NCBI GenBank assembly: GCA_014376915.1
Contig: JACMQP010000064.1
Location: 1 to 16,163, forward strand
Length of the DNA: 16,163 nucleotides
DNA from: Ramlibacter sp.
GTDB taxonomy: Bacteria; Pseudomonadota; Gammaproteobacteria; Burkholderiales; Burkholderiaceae
Reading direction: 5' to 3'
This document shows positions 6,940-13,065 of this stretch, in pieces. A model generated the notes under the pieces. That model was not told the DNA's origin and made no database searches. It worked only from the letters and a program-made list of their open reading frames with translations. The position numbers were made by a program, and so were the translations under genes. Within the stretch, counting starts at the first letter, position 1. Each line of letters begins with the position of its first letter.

Positions 6940-7147
6940 CAGTGGCCGGCTTGACCCGGCGCAAGCGACCAGACCGGCGAATCCACCGCACTGGGCGGCA
7001 ACAGCCTGCTTGGTGTGGTCGCCGTCGTTCCTTGTCTTCGTTCCCTTCGCCCTCCTGGGCGGGCTTCGATGCGAGCTGGGAGCGCGACATGTTCGGCAGC
7101 CGCGCCGCCCGGATGGAAGCGATCGACGCGCTGCGGCGCAAGTGACG
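6940..7147. other. Convergent intergenic gap between amn and psd
   Basis: About 210 bp without a gene I can support. On the + strand a hydrophobic stretch (frame starting TTG 7010, SFLVFVPFALLGG) and, in another frame, a charged C-terminus-like stretch ending at TGA 7143-7145 (WERDMFGSRAARMEAIDALRRK is the last part) suggest a possible decayed or frameshifted small gene. An 18-codon ORF from ATG 7090 has a GGGAG 7 nt upstream. None of these is strong enough to call. Confidence 0.3.
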
Positions 7148-7993
7148 CTAGGCCATCGTTCCCATCGCCTCGCCCAGCTGCACCGCCCGGGCCGGCGCCC
7201 AGTCCGGGGTGAAGGTGACGACGTTCTGTGGGAACAGCATCACCACGGTGGAGCCGAGCAGGAAGCGGCCCATCTCGGCGCCCTTGGCCAGCACGATGGA
7301 CTGGTCGTCGTAGCGCCATTCGCGGATCTCACGGGTGCGCGGCGGATTGACGACGCCGTGCCAGACCGTCGCCACGCTGCCGACGATCGTGGCGCCGACC
7401 AGCACGTTGACGAACGGCCCGAAAGCCGTCTCGAATACGCAGACCACGCGCTCGTTGCGGGCGAACAAGCTGGGGACATGCCGCGCGGTGAGCGGATTGA
7501 CCGAGAACAGGTCGCCCGGCACGTAGATCATCCGCATCAGCCGGCCCTCGCACGGCATGTGGATGCGGTGATAGTCCTTGGGCGCCAGGTACAGCGTGGC
7601 GAAGTGGCCGTGGTCGAAGAGGTGCGCCAGCTGCTGGTCGCCGCCGACCAGCGCCCGGGTCGAATAGCTGTGGCCCTTGGCCTGGAAGATCTGGTCCTTC
7701 TCGATCGGCCCGAACTGGCTGATCGCGGCATCGACCGGGCAGACCAGCGCCGCGTCCGCGATTGGCCGGGCGCCGTCGCGCAGCGCGCGCGTGAAGAAGT
7801 CGTTGAAGGTCGCGTAGCTTTCGATCGACGGATTCGCCGCTTCGGCCATATCGACGCCGTAGTGGGCGACGAACTTGCGGATGATGGCCTGTGTCACCGG
7901 GCCGCCGCGCCAGTTCGCAACCTTGCCGGCGAAAACCGTCATCAGTCGCTTGGGCATCAAGTATTGGGGCGTTACCGCAAGCCGATCGGACAC
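7148..7993 (-). CDS. psd: Phosphatidylserine decarboxylase proenzyme
   Basis: Converts phosphatidylserine to phosphatidylethanolamine at the inner membrane, the last step of PE synthesis. The 281-residue proenzyme carries the self-cleavage motif LGST (246-249); cleavage before Ser248 would generate the pyruvoyl group and an alpha chain of about 34 residues. The other triad members of the family are seen as Asp88 in PVDAAISQFG and His142/His145 in DYHRIHMP. The usual Gly after PVD is Ala here. Start choice: the frame opens at ATG 8044, but a -10-like TAGAAT lies inside that extension, and GTG 7993 has a GGTGA Shine-Dalgarno 5 nt upstream. It gives MSDRLAV..PQYL, which I recall as the typical N-terminus in this group. 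It has its own promoter, 206 bp after the GMC gene. Confidence 0.93.
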   Translation of the reverse strand: MSDRLAVTPQYLMPKRLMTVFAGKVANWRGGPVTQAIIRKFVAHYGVDMAEAANPSIESYATFNDFFTRALRDGARPIADAALVCPVDAAISQFGPIEKDQIFQAKGHSYSTRALVGGDQQLAHLFDHGHFATLYLAPKDYHRIHMPCEGRLMRMIYVPGDLFSVNPLTARHVPSLFARNERVVCVFETAFGPFVNVLVGATIVGSVATVWHGVVNPPRTREIREWRYDDQSIVLAKGAEMGRFLLGSTVVMLFPQNVVTFTPDWAPARAVQLGEAMGTMA

Positions 7994-8022
7994 ATTGTTC
8001 ACCAGGAGTCGAGTAACCGAAA

Positions 8023-8028
8023 ATTCTA
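8023..8028 (-). promoter_or_regulatory. psd: Candidate -10 box for psd
   Basis: TAGAAT on the minus strand (5 of 6 to consensus), predicting a transcript start near 8016 and a leader of about 23 nt that holds the GGTGA ribosome site of the GTG start at 7993. The -35 region is GC-rich and unconvincing. Its position inside the longer ATG-8044 frame argues for the shorter protein. Confidence 0.4.
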
Positions 8029-8174
8029 GGCTACCGGCTGCCATCGCGGGGGCTCCGACACAATCGGGCCGTCACTCAGGTGCTGGAAAGGCCGATTCTG
8101 GTGGCACGTCCCCTCGGCGCGATGATGGCGCGCTTTCTGGTCGATCCTGATGGTGTCGTCGCCTTTGTGCCATT

Positions 8175-8198
8175 GTTTCCGGCGATCCCTGCGGAAAC
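8175..8198. repeat. Inverted repeat just after the GMC oxidoreductase gene
   Basis: GTTTCCG (8175-8181) and CGGAAAC (8192-8198) form a perfect 7-bp inverted repeat with a 10-nt loop, ending 2 nt before the GMC stop codon. No T tract follows on the minus strand, so it is only a candidate 3'-end structure. The rest of the 206-bp gap to psd holds the psd -10 box and nothing else I can support. Confidence 0.3.
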
Positions 8199-8199
8199 C

Positions 8200-9792
8200 C
8201 TAAAGTTGTTGCGCCCGCACGAGATCGGCGGCCTTCTCGGCGATCATGATGACCGGCGCATTGGTGTTGCCGCCGACGATGCGCGGCATGATGGAAGCAT
8301 CCACCACGCGCAGGCCGGCCATCCCCTTGACGCGCAGCTGCGCGTCAACCACGTCCATCGCGCCGGGCCCCATCCGGCAACTGCCAACCGGATGGTAGAT
8401 CGTGTCGGCATTGGCGCGGATGAACGCGCCGATCTGCGCATCGGTCTGCGCCGCGGCTGATTCGGGCAGTTCACGACCTCCGAGCGCCGCCAGCGCCGGC
8501 TGCACGAGCAACTGGCGCATCGCCTTGAAGCCGCGCACCATGGGCTCCAGGTCGTCCGGCAGGCCCAGGAAATTCGGGTCGATCAGCGGGGCGGCGGCGT
8601 GATCGGCGCTGGCCAGCCGGACGCTGCCGCGACTCTTCGGGCGCAGCAGGCAGACGTGGCAAGAGAAGCCGTGACCGAACACGGTCTTGCGGCCGTGGTC
8701 AACCAGTTTGCCGATGATGAAATGCAGCTGCAGGTCCGGAATGGCCTGGTCTGGTCCGCTGCGGATGAAGCCGCCGGCTTCGGCGAAGTTGGTCGTCAGC
8801 ATGCCGCTGCGCTGCTTGCGCCACTCGAATATCGCCTGCACGACGCGCGCCGCGCCGGCGAGCGACAGGCCGAACAGATCTTTGGCCCGCGGCGTATTCC
8901 AAACCTGCACCACGTCGACGTGGTCATGCAACTGCTCGCCCACTCCCGGCAAGTCATGGACCACCGCGACGCCGTGCTGCTGCAACTGGGCCGCCGGGCC
9001 GATGCCGGACAGCAGCAGCAACTGCGGCGACTGCAGCGCGCCCGCGCACAGCAGCACTTCCCGCGCCGCATCGAGCTGGCACAGACGACCGTCCTTGACG
9101 AATTCGACGCCGGTCGCGCGCCGGCCCTCGGTCAGGATGCGGGTGGTGCGGGCGCCGGTAATCACCTGCAGGTTGGGGCGGTCCAGGTTGGGCGTGAGGT
9201 AGGCCTTGGCCGCGCTGAAGCGCTCGCCGTTGCGGTGGGTGAGCTGGTACAGGCCCACGCCTTCCTGTTGCTCACCGTTGAAGTCCGGGTTTTCGCGGTA
9301 GCCGGCCTGGCGCCCGGCCTGCACGAACAGCGGTCCGAAGCGGCTGGGGCTGCGGGGGTCCATCACGTTGAGCGGACCGCCGGTGCCGTGCCAGGCATCG
9401 GCGCCTCTTTCGTTGTGCTCGGACCGCCTGAAGTACGGCAACACGTCGCTCCAGCCCCAGCCCGGATTGCCCTGGGCCGCCCAGTGGTCGTAATCGTCCG
9501 GGTGGCCGCGGGCGTAGATCATCGCGTTGACTGAGCTCGATCCACCCAGCACTTGGCCGCGCGGCTGGTAGCCACGCCGCCCGCCCAGCCCCGGCTGGGG
9601 CACGGTCTGGAACGCCCAGTTCGACTGGCCGCTCTTCGCCAGCAGGGCAAGACCGGCCGGGCAATGAATCAACACGCTGCTGTCCGGGCCCCCCGCCTCC
9701 AGGAGCGCGACCCGGGTGGTGCGGTCCTCGCTCAGGCGAGCCGCAAGCACGCATCCCGCCGAACCGCCGCCAACAATGATGTAGTCAACCAT
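8200..9792 (-). CDS. GMC-family FAD-dependent alcohol/choline dehydrogenase-like oxidoreductase
   Basis: A 530-residue flavoprotein oxidising an alcohol group, with FAD as cofactor. Seen: N-terminal dinucleotide motif GGGSAGCVLAARLSE (about 8-22), GMC signature 1 (GQVLGGSSSVNAMIYARG, then DYDHWAAQGNPGWGW), signature 2 (GALQSPQLLLLSGIGP), and the catalytic pair His467 in HPVGSCRMG with Asn511 in GGNTNAP. Length fits the BetA/AlkJ branch (about 530-560). There is no signal peptide. Start: ATG 9792 has an AAGGGGAG Shine-Dalgarno a few nt upstream and places the FAD motif at the N-terminus; the frame extends far upstream only as antisense to the FimV-like gene. No betaine aldehyde dehydrogenase, betI or transporter is adjacent, so choline is not supported as substrate. 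Aliphatic or aryl alcohols and polyethylene glycol are alternatives. Confidence 0.93.
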   Translation of the reverse strand: MVDYIIVGGGSAGCVLAARLSEDRTTRVALLEAGGPDSSVLIHCPAGLALLAKSGQSNWAFQTVPQPGLGGRRGYQPRGQVLGGSSSVNAMIYARGHPDDYDHWAAQGNPGWGWSDVLPYFRRSEHNERGADAWHGTGGPLNVMDPRSPSRFGPLFVQAGRQAGYRENPDFNGEQQEGVGLYQLTHRNGERFSAAKAYLTPNLDRPNLQVITGARTTRILTEGRRATGVEFVKDGRLCQLDAAREVLLCAGALQSPQLLLLSGIGPAAQLQQHGVAVVHDLPGVGEQLHDHVDVVQVWNTPRAKDLFGLSLAGAARVVQAIFEWRKQRSGMLTTNFAEAGGFIRSGPDQAIPDLQLHFIIGKLVDHGRKTVFGHGFSCHVCLLRPKSRGSVRLASADHAAAPLIDPNFLGLPDDLEPMVRGFKAMRQLLVQPALAALGGRELPESAAAQTDAQIGAFIRANADTIYHPVGSCRMGPGAMDVVDAQLRVKGMAGLRVVDASIMPRIVGGNTNAPVIMIAEKAADLVRAQQL

Positions 9793-9827
9793 TTGCTCCC
9801 CTTTAGGCGCCGAAGCTACAACCAATG

Positions 9828-9856
9828 TGGTCAAACCGCCAGCGGGCTTGTAACAT
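9828..9856 (+). promoter_or_regulatory. Candidate promoter for the FimV-like gene
   Basis: TGGTCA (9828-9833), a 17-nt spacer and TAACAT (9851-9856), each matching 4 of 6 consensus bases. It lies in the 153-bp divergent spacer between the GMC gene and the FimV-like gene and predicts a leader of about 80 nt. Evidence is weak. Confidence 0.25.
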
Positions 9857-9945
9857 CCGCACACCATTCCATCAGGCGACGCTACCTTTTGACGCCCGAC
9901 ACCGCAGCCGCGATCTTGCCGGAGTCCGATTCCGAGGGCGCTGCG

Positions 9946-10890
9946 ATGGCGCTGCGGTCCAGCACCGAGCTGCAGATGGTTCCCCCGGAGCGCGATGGGC
10001 CACCGCCGAAACCGGCTGTCGCCAGCCCGATTCCCATCGCTGCCGCATTGCCCGCGTCGCCGCCTTCGATTTCGCTGGCCAGCCTCACGCGGTTCGAGAC
10101 TGCACTGCCGACCGCCGTCGCCCTTCCGCGCAGCCTGGTGGCGACGCCGCCGCCCGAACTGACGTGGGCGCTGGCAAGCGCGGCGCTGGCCGCCGGCGTT
10201 GGCTGGATCTACGAGCGACGGCGACGCCTGCAGATGGAAGCCGATGGCGGTGCCAACCCGTGGGCAACGGAACCGGCGTCCCGGCGCCGCCACTCCGCCG
10301 GCGGCCACGGCGAGACGTTCCCGGAGGATCGCGAACTGGTCGAAACGGCGCATCCGGTCTACGTTTCGATCATCGGCGACACGCCGTCGCGGCGCGAGGC
10401 GACGCTGGTCGATCTGCACGACCTGAACGAGCGACTGCGGAAGCTAAGCCGCCGCAAGGACTTGAGGGCTGCCGCCGAACTGCTGGAACAGCACCTGGTG
10501 GACTTCCGCTACAGCAGTCCCTGGGTGTTCCTGGAACTGCGCGCGCTGTACAGAAGCCTGGACCAGCGCGAGGAATGGGAGCTGGTGCGCGACGCCTTTC
10601 GCTCCCGCTTCGGCCAGAACGCGCCCCAGTGGAATGCGGCAACCAATGCGGACGCGGAAATCGCCGATGACAAGCAGTTGTGCGACGACCTGTTGCGCAA
10701 GTGGCCGCAACGCGAGGCCCGTCTGTTCATCCTGCGCTGGATGCTGGGCGACGCCGCGTCACGCCAGAAGAGCGCCGGCCCGCCGCAGCTCGCGCTCGGC
10801 GTGTACCGCGACATGCTGCTGCTGGACTCCATCCTCGACGAGGTGATCTCGTCCCGACCGGCGCCGCCCGCCCTGGCCACGCCGGCCTGA
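9946..10890 (+). CDS. FimV-like single-pass membrane protein with TPR-type C-terminus
   Basis: A 314-residue protein I place near the FimV family, which organises the cell pole and type IV pilus assembly. Layout: Pro/Ala/Ser-rich N-terminal region (1-70), one membrane helix (about 72-89, [16 protein letters not shown]) followed by RRRR, then a helical region. The helical part has the helix-pair pattern of FimV-type TPRs: [30 protein letters not shown]...[21 protein letters not shown] (174-229), then [21 protein letters not shown] and [16 protein letters not shown] (249-300). No LysM domain is present and the protein is far shorter than classic FimV. ATG 9946 has a GAGGG Shine-Dalgarno 7 nt upstream, although the frame is open further upstream. 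The relation rests on pattern recall; it could be annotated as hypothetical. Confidence 0.7.
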   Translation: MALRSSTELQMVPPERDGPPPKPAVASPIPIAAALPASPPSISLASLTRFETALPTAVALPRSLVATPPPELTWALASAALAAGVGWIYERRRRLQMEADGGANPWATEPASRRRHSAGGHGETFPEDRELVETAHPVYVSIIGDTPSRREATLVDLHDLNERLRKLSRRKDLRAAAELLEQHLVDFRYSSPWVFLELRALYRSLDQREEWELVRDAFRSRFGQNAPQWNAATNADAEIADDKQLCDDLLRKWPQREARLFILRWMLGDAASRQKSAGPPQLALGVYRDMLLLDSILDEVISSRPAPPALATPA

Positions 10891-10933
10891 CCTCCCGTTC
10901 CTGTCCTGTCGTTCCTGGCTCGCCCAAGTTAAA

Positions 10934-10962
10934 TTGCACACGATTAGATTGTTCTATATAAT
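10934..10962 (+). promoter_or_regulatory. ohrR: ohrR promoter
   Basis: -35 box TTGCAC (10934-10939), spacer of exactly 17 nt, and a perfect -10 box TATAAT (10957-10962). Seven nt separate the -10 box from the ATG at 10970, so the predicted transcript start coincides with the start codon (leaderless). It is the most AT-rich stretch of the window and the best promoter in it. Confidence 0.75.
10940..10952 (+). promoter_or_regulatory. Candidate OhrR operator
   Basis: ACGATTAGATTGT is an imperfect palindrome resembling the ACAATT/AATTGT type of OhrR box. Four of six arm positions are symmetric around the A at 10946. It fills most of the spacer between the -35 and -10 boxes, so bound OhrR would exclude RNA polymerase. 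This fits autorepression of ohrR-ohr released by organic hydroperoxide. Confidence 0.6.
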
Positions 10963-10969
10963 TTGGCAA

Positions 10970-11419
10970 ATGACATCGTCGCCAACCATGACCGACAAGG
11001 CACTGCAGCTGGACAACCAACTCTGCTTCGCCCTGTATTCCGCGTCGCTGGCGATGACCAAGCTGTACAAGCCGTTGCTGGCCGACCTCGGCCTCACCTA
11101 TCCCCAATACCTGGTGATGCTGGTGCTTTGGGAGCGCGACGCCTTGATGGTGTCCGAGCTCGGCGAGCGCCTGTTTCTGGACTCCGGCACCTTGACGCCG
11201 CTGCTCAAGCGCCTCGAAGCCGCCGGCATGGTCTCCCGCATCCGTGCGCTCGATGACGAGCGGCGGGTCCATGTGACGCTCACCGCCGCCGGCCGCAAGC
11301 TCAAGTCCCGCGCATCCCGGATCCCGGCCTGTATCGCCGAAGCCGTGCATTGCCCACTGCCCGACATCCTTTCACTCACCCGCCAGGTGCAAGCCCTGCG
11401 CCAGCGCCTCACAGCCTAA
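10970..11419 (+). CDS. ohrR: OhrR, MarR-family organic hydroperoxide-sensing repressor
   Basis: A 149-residue winged-helix repressor that senses organic hydroperoxides by cysteine oxidation and controls ohr. Seen: sensing Cys19 in the family motif [10 protein letters not shown], Tyr33 and Tyr45 in the positions that hydrogen-bond this Cys in OhrR proteins, winged helix with [27 protein letters not shown] and the wing [11 protein letters not shown] (about 65-105). Two further Cys, at 121 and 128 in the C-terminal helices, make this a likely two-Cys type that forms an intersubunit disulfide. Start: ATG 10970 lies at the predicted transcript start; ATG 10988 ([11 protein letters not shown]) is the alternative; the longer frame from 10934 would translate the promoter and is rejected. 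ohr follows after 32 nt on the same strand. Confidence 0.92.
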   Translation: MTSSPTMTDKALQLDNQLCFALYSASLAMTKLYKPLLADLGLTYPQYLVMLVLWERDALMVSELGERLFLDSGTLTPLLKRLEAAGMVSRIRALDDERRVHVTLTAAGRKLKSRASRIPACIAEAVHCPLPDILSLTRQVQALRQRLTA

Positions 11420-11451
11420 ATGTTTTCCAACCTCACCACCGAAAGACGATC

Positions 11452-11871
11452 ATGACCGCCAAGCTCGAAAAAGTTCTGTACACCGCCAAGGCCCACACCA
11501 CCGGAGGCCGCGACGGCGCCTCACGCACCGACGACGGCCGCCTCGACATCAAGCTGTCGTCGCCCGGCACCGCCGGCACCGGCACCAATCCCGAGCAGCT
11601 GTTTGCCGCCGGTTATGCCGCGTGCTTCGTCGGTGCCATGAAGGCAGTCGCCGGCATGCAGAAAATTACGCTGCCGGCCGACCTGGCAATCGACTCCGCC
11701 GTTGACCTGGGCAAGGTCGGCCAGGCGTACGGCATCGCTGCGCACCTGAACGTCAGCCTGCCCGGCATGGACCGCGAAGCGGCGCAGAAGCTGGTCGACG
11801 CGGCGCATGAGGTCTGCCCGTATTCCAACGCCACGCGCGGCAACATCGACGTCACGATCACGCTGGTCTGA
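11452..11871 (+). CDS. ohr: Organic hydroperoxide resistance protein Ohr
   Basis: A 139-residue thiol peroxidase of the Ohr/OsmC family that reduces organic and fatty-acid hydroperoxides, using lipoylated or dithiol reductants in known members. Catalytic residues are present: peroxidatic Cys58 in [10 protein letters not shown], resolving Cys122 in [11 protein letters not shown], Arg20 in GGRDG and Glu48 in NPEQLFAAG. The motifs identify Ohr rather than OsmC. Length is typical (about 140). The frame extends upstream to 11350 over the end of ohrR, but ATG 11452 gives the standard N-terminus ([22 protein letters not shown] is split here only by family comparison). The Shine-Dalgarno is weak (GAAAG). 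It is co-transcribed with ohrR and closed by a hairpin terminator downstream. Confidence 0.96.
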   Translation: MTAKLEKVLYTAKAHTTGGRDGASRTDDGRLDIKLSSPGTAGTGTNPEQLFAAGYAACFVGAMKAVAGMQKITLPADLAIDSAVDLGKVGQAYGIAAHLNVSLPGMDREAAQKLVDAAHEVCPYSNATRGNIDVTITLV

Positions 11872-11895
11872 TCGCCTTCGCTCAGGTCGCCCAGG

Positions 11896-11927
11896 CGGCC
11901 CGTTGGTGTTGAACCGGCGGGCCGTTT
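11896..11927 (+). terminator. Intrinsic terminator of ohrR-ohr
   Basis: A 12-bp stem (11896-11907 with 11913-11924, including two G-U pairs) closes a 5-nt loop GTTGA and is followed by TTT, then a mixed T-rich stretch. It begins 24 nt after the ohr stop. Its loop and inner right arm contain the -35 box of the next gene. The T tract is short, so efficiency is uncertain. Confidence 0.6.
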
Positions 11928-11937
11928 CGTCTATGGT
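11909..11937 (+). promoter_or_regulatory. Promoter of the DUF2855 gene
   Basis: -35 box TTGAAC (11909-11914), a spacer of exactly 17 nt, -10 box TATGGT (11932-11937), each 4 of 6 to consensus. The -10 box ends 7 nt before the ATG at 11945, so the transcript would start at the start codon. No Shine-Dalgarno is present before this ATG, which agrees with a leaderless mRNA. Confidence 0.55.
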
Positions 11938-11944
11938 CGGCCAC

Positions 11945-13039
11945 ATGAGCACCACCACTTTCCAGGTCCGCAAGGACCGCTTGGCGCAGACCCGGTTGCA
12001 AGAAGCGGCAGACCTGCCGCTTGCTGGCGGCACGGTCCGGGCTCGCGTCGACAGTTTCGCCCTCACGTCCAACAACATTACGTACGCGGCGTTCGGGGAC
12101 ACGATGAACTACTGGCAGTTCTTCCCCACTGCCGAAGACGGTTGGGGCATCGTGCCGGTCTGGGGTTTCGCCACAGTGGTGCAGTCGCTGCACCCGGGCG
12201 TCGCGGTGGGCGAGCGACTCTACGGCTACTGGCCGATGGCCGACCACGCCGTGCTCCAGCCCGCGCGGCTCTCCCCCGCCGGCTTCCGCGACGCGGCGGC
12301 GCATCGCAGTGCGCTGCACGCCGTTTACAACCAGTACTTGCGCTGCAGCGCCGATCCGTTCTATAGCGTGGACAACGAGGACGCGCAGGCGCTGCTCCGG
12401 CCGCTCTTCGTGACCTCGTGGCTGATCGACGACTTTCTGGCCGACAACGGCTTCTTCGGCGCGGACACACTGCTGTTGTCCAGCGCCTCGAGCAAGACGG
12501 CTTATGGCACGGCATTCCAGCTGGCGCAGCGCCCGGAGCTGAGCGTCGTGGGCCTCACCTCCGCGCGCAACAAGGCGTTCTGCGAGCGCCTGGGCTGCTA
12601 CACAAAGGTGCTGACCTACGACGACCTTCACTGGATCGGCCTTGACACTGCCGCCGTCTACATCGACTTCGCCGGCAACGCCGCCCTGCGCCGGACCATC
12701 CACAGCCACTTCGCCAACCTCAAATACAGCTGCTCGATCGGCGGCACCCACGTCGAGCAACTCGGTGGCGGCAAGGATCTGGCCGGACCACGGCCGGTGC
12801 TGTTCTTTGCCCCGGCCCAGGTGAAGAAGCGCAATGCCGACTGGGGCCCCGAAGCGCTGGGCGAGCGGCTGGTGGCCGCCTGGCGCGGCTTCCACGCAAA
12901 AGTGTCCGATCCGCAGGCGCCCTGGCTGGTGGCGGTGCATCACGATGGGCCGGCAGCGGTGCAGTCCGCCTACGCCGAGGTGCTGGCCGGGCAAGGGGAT
13001 CCATCCCGCGGCCATATCCTGTCGCTGTCGAAACCCTGA
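11945..13039 (+). CDS. DUF2855 family protein
   Basis: A 364-residue cytoplasmic protein matching the DUF2855 family as I recall it: SFALTSNNITYAAFGDTMNYW (about 38-58), GYWPMADHAVLQP (about 97-109), FVTSWLIDDFL (about 155-165), LLLSSASSKTAYGTAF, VVGLTSARNKAFCERLGCY and SIGGTHVEQLG. The order, with a substrate-side N-terminal part, then a Rossmann-like SSASSKTA segment, recalls zinc-free medium-chain quinone/enoyl reductases, so an NAD(P)H-dependent reductase is plausible; no reaction is known to me. There is no signal peptide. The start is set by the promoter position; the upstream extension to 11807 covers ohr. It sits between ohr and a stress kinase with its own promoter, which hints at a role in stress metabolism (inference). 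Confidence 0.88.
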   Translation: MSTTTFQVRKDRLAQTRLQEAADLPLAGGTVRARVDSFALTSNNITYAAFGDTMNYWQFFPTAEDGWGIVPVWGFATVVQSLHPGVAVGERLYGYWPMADHAVLQPARLSPAGFRDAAAHRSALHAVYNQYLRCSADPFYSVDNEDAQALLRPLFVTSWLIDDFLADNGFFGADTLLLSSASSKTAYGTAFQLAQRPELSVVGLTSARNKAFCERLGCYTKVLTYDDLHWIGLDTAAVYIDFAGNAALRRTIHSHFANLKYSCSIGGTHVEQLGGGKDLAGPRPVLFFAPAQVKKRNADWGPEALGERLVAAWRGFHAKVSDPQAPWLVAVHHDGPAAVQSAYAEVLAGQGDPSRGHILSLSKP

Positions 13040-13054
13040 ATCGCGCCAGCGGGG

Positions 13055-13060
13055 GACAAT
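13055..13060 (+). promoter_or_regulatory. Candidate -10 box for the SrkA-like kinase gene
   Basis: GACAAT ends 5 nt before the ATG at 13066, suggesting a very short or absent leader. The overlapping GGGGGA (13051-13056) could instead act as a Shine-Dalgarno at 9 nt spacing if the gene is read through from the DUF2855 gene, whose stop is only 26 nt before this ATG. The -35 region is poor. Confidence 0.3.
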
Positions 13061-13065
13061 CGCGA

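Noticed and set aside
6230..7141. A 303-codon minus-strand frame opposite amn
   Set aside because: Shadow of amn: low-complexity His/Gln/Val/Ala composition typical of antisense frames in GC-rich DNA, no motif, and amn is unambiguous.
8080..8199. Possible small + strand gene (MLERPILVARPLGAMMARF...) between psd and the GMC gene
   Set aside because: The frame runs on into antisense of the GMC gene, has no Shine-Dalgarno or family resemblance, and the region better fits as psd promoter and 3' spacer.
8200..10419. A 739-codon frame extending the GMC oxidoreductase upstream
   Set aside because: The FAD motif is at the start of the 530-residue version, which has a Shine-Dalgarno; the extension is antisense to the FimV-like gene and Arg-rich.
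10934..10969. Extended ohrR start ([12 protein letters not shown])
   Set aside because: These codons lie across the -35 box, operator and TATAAT box; the encoded residues are not part of the MarR fold.
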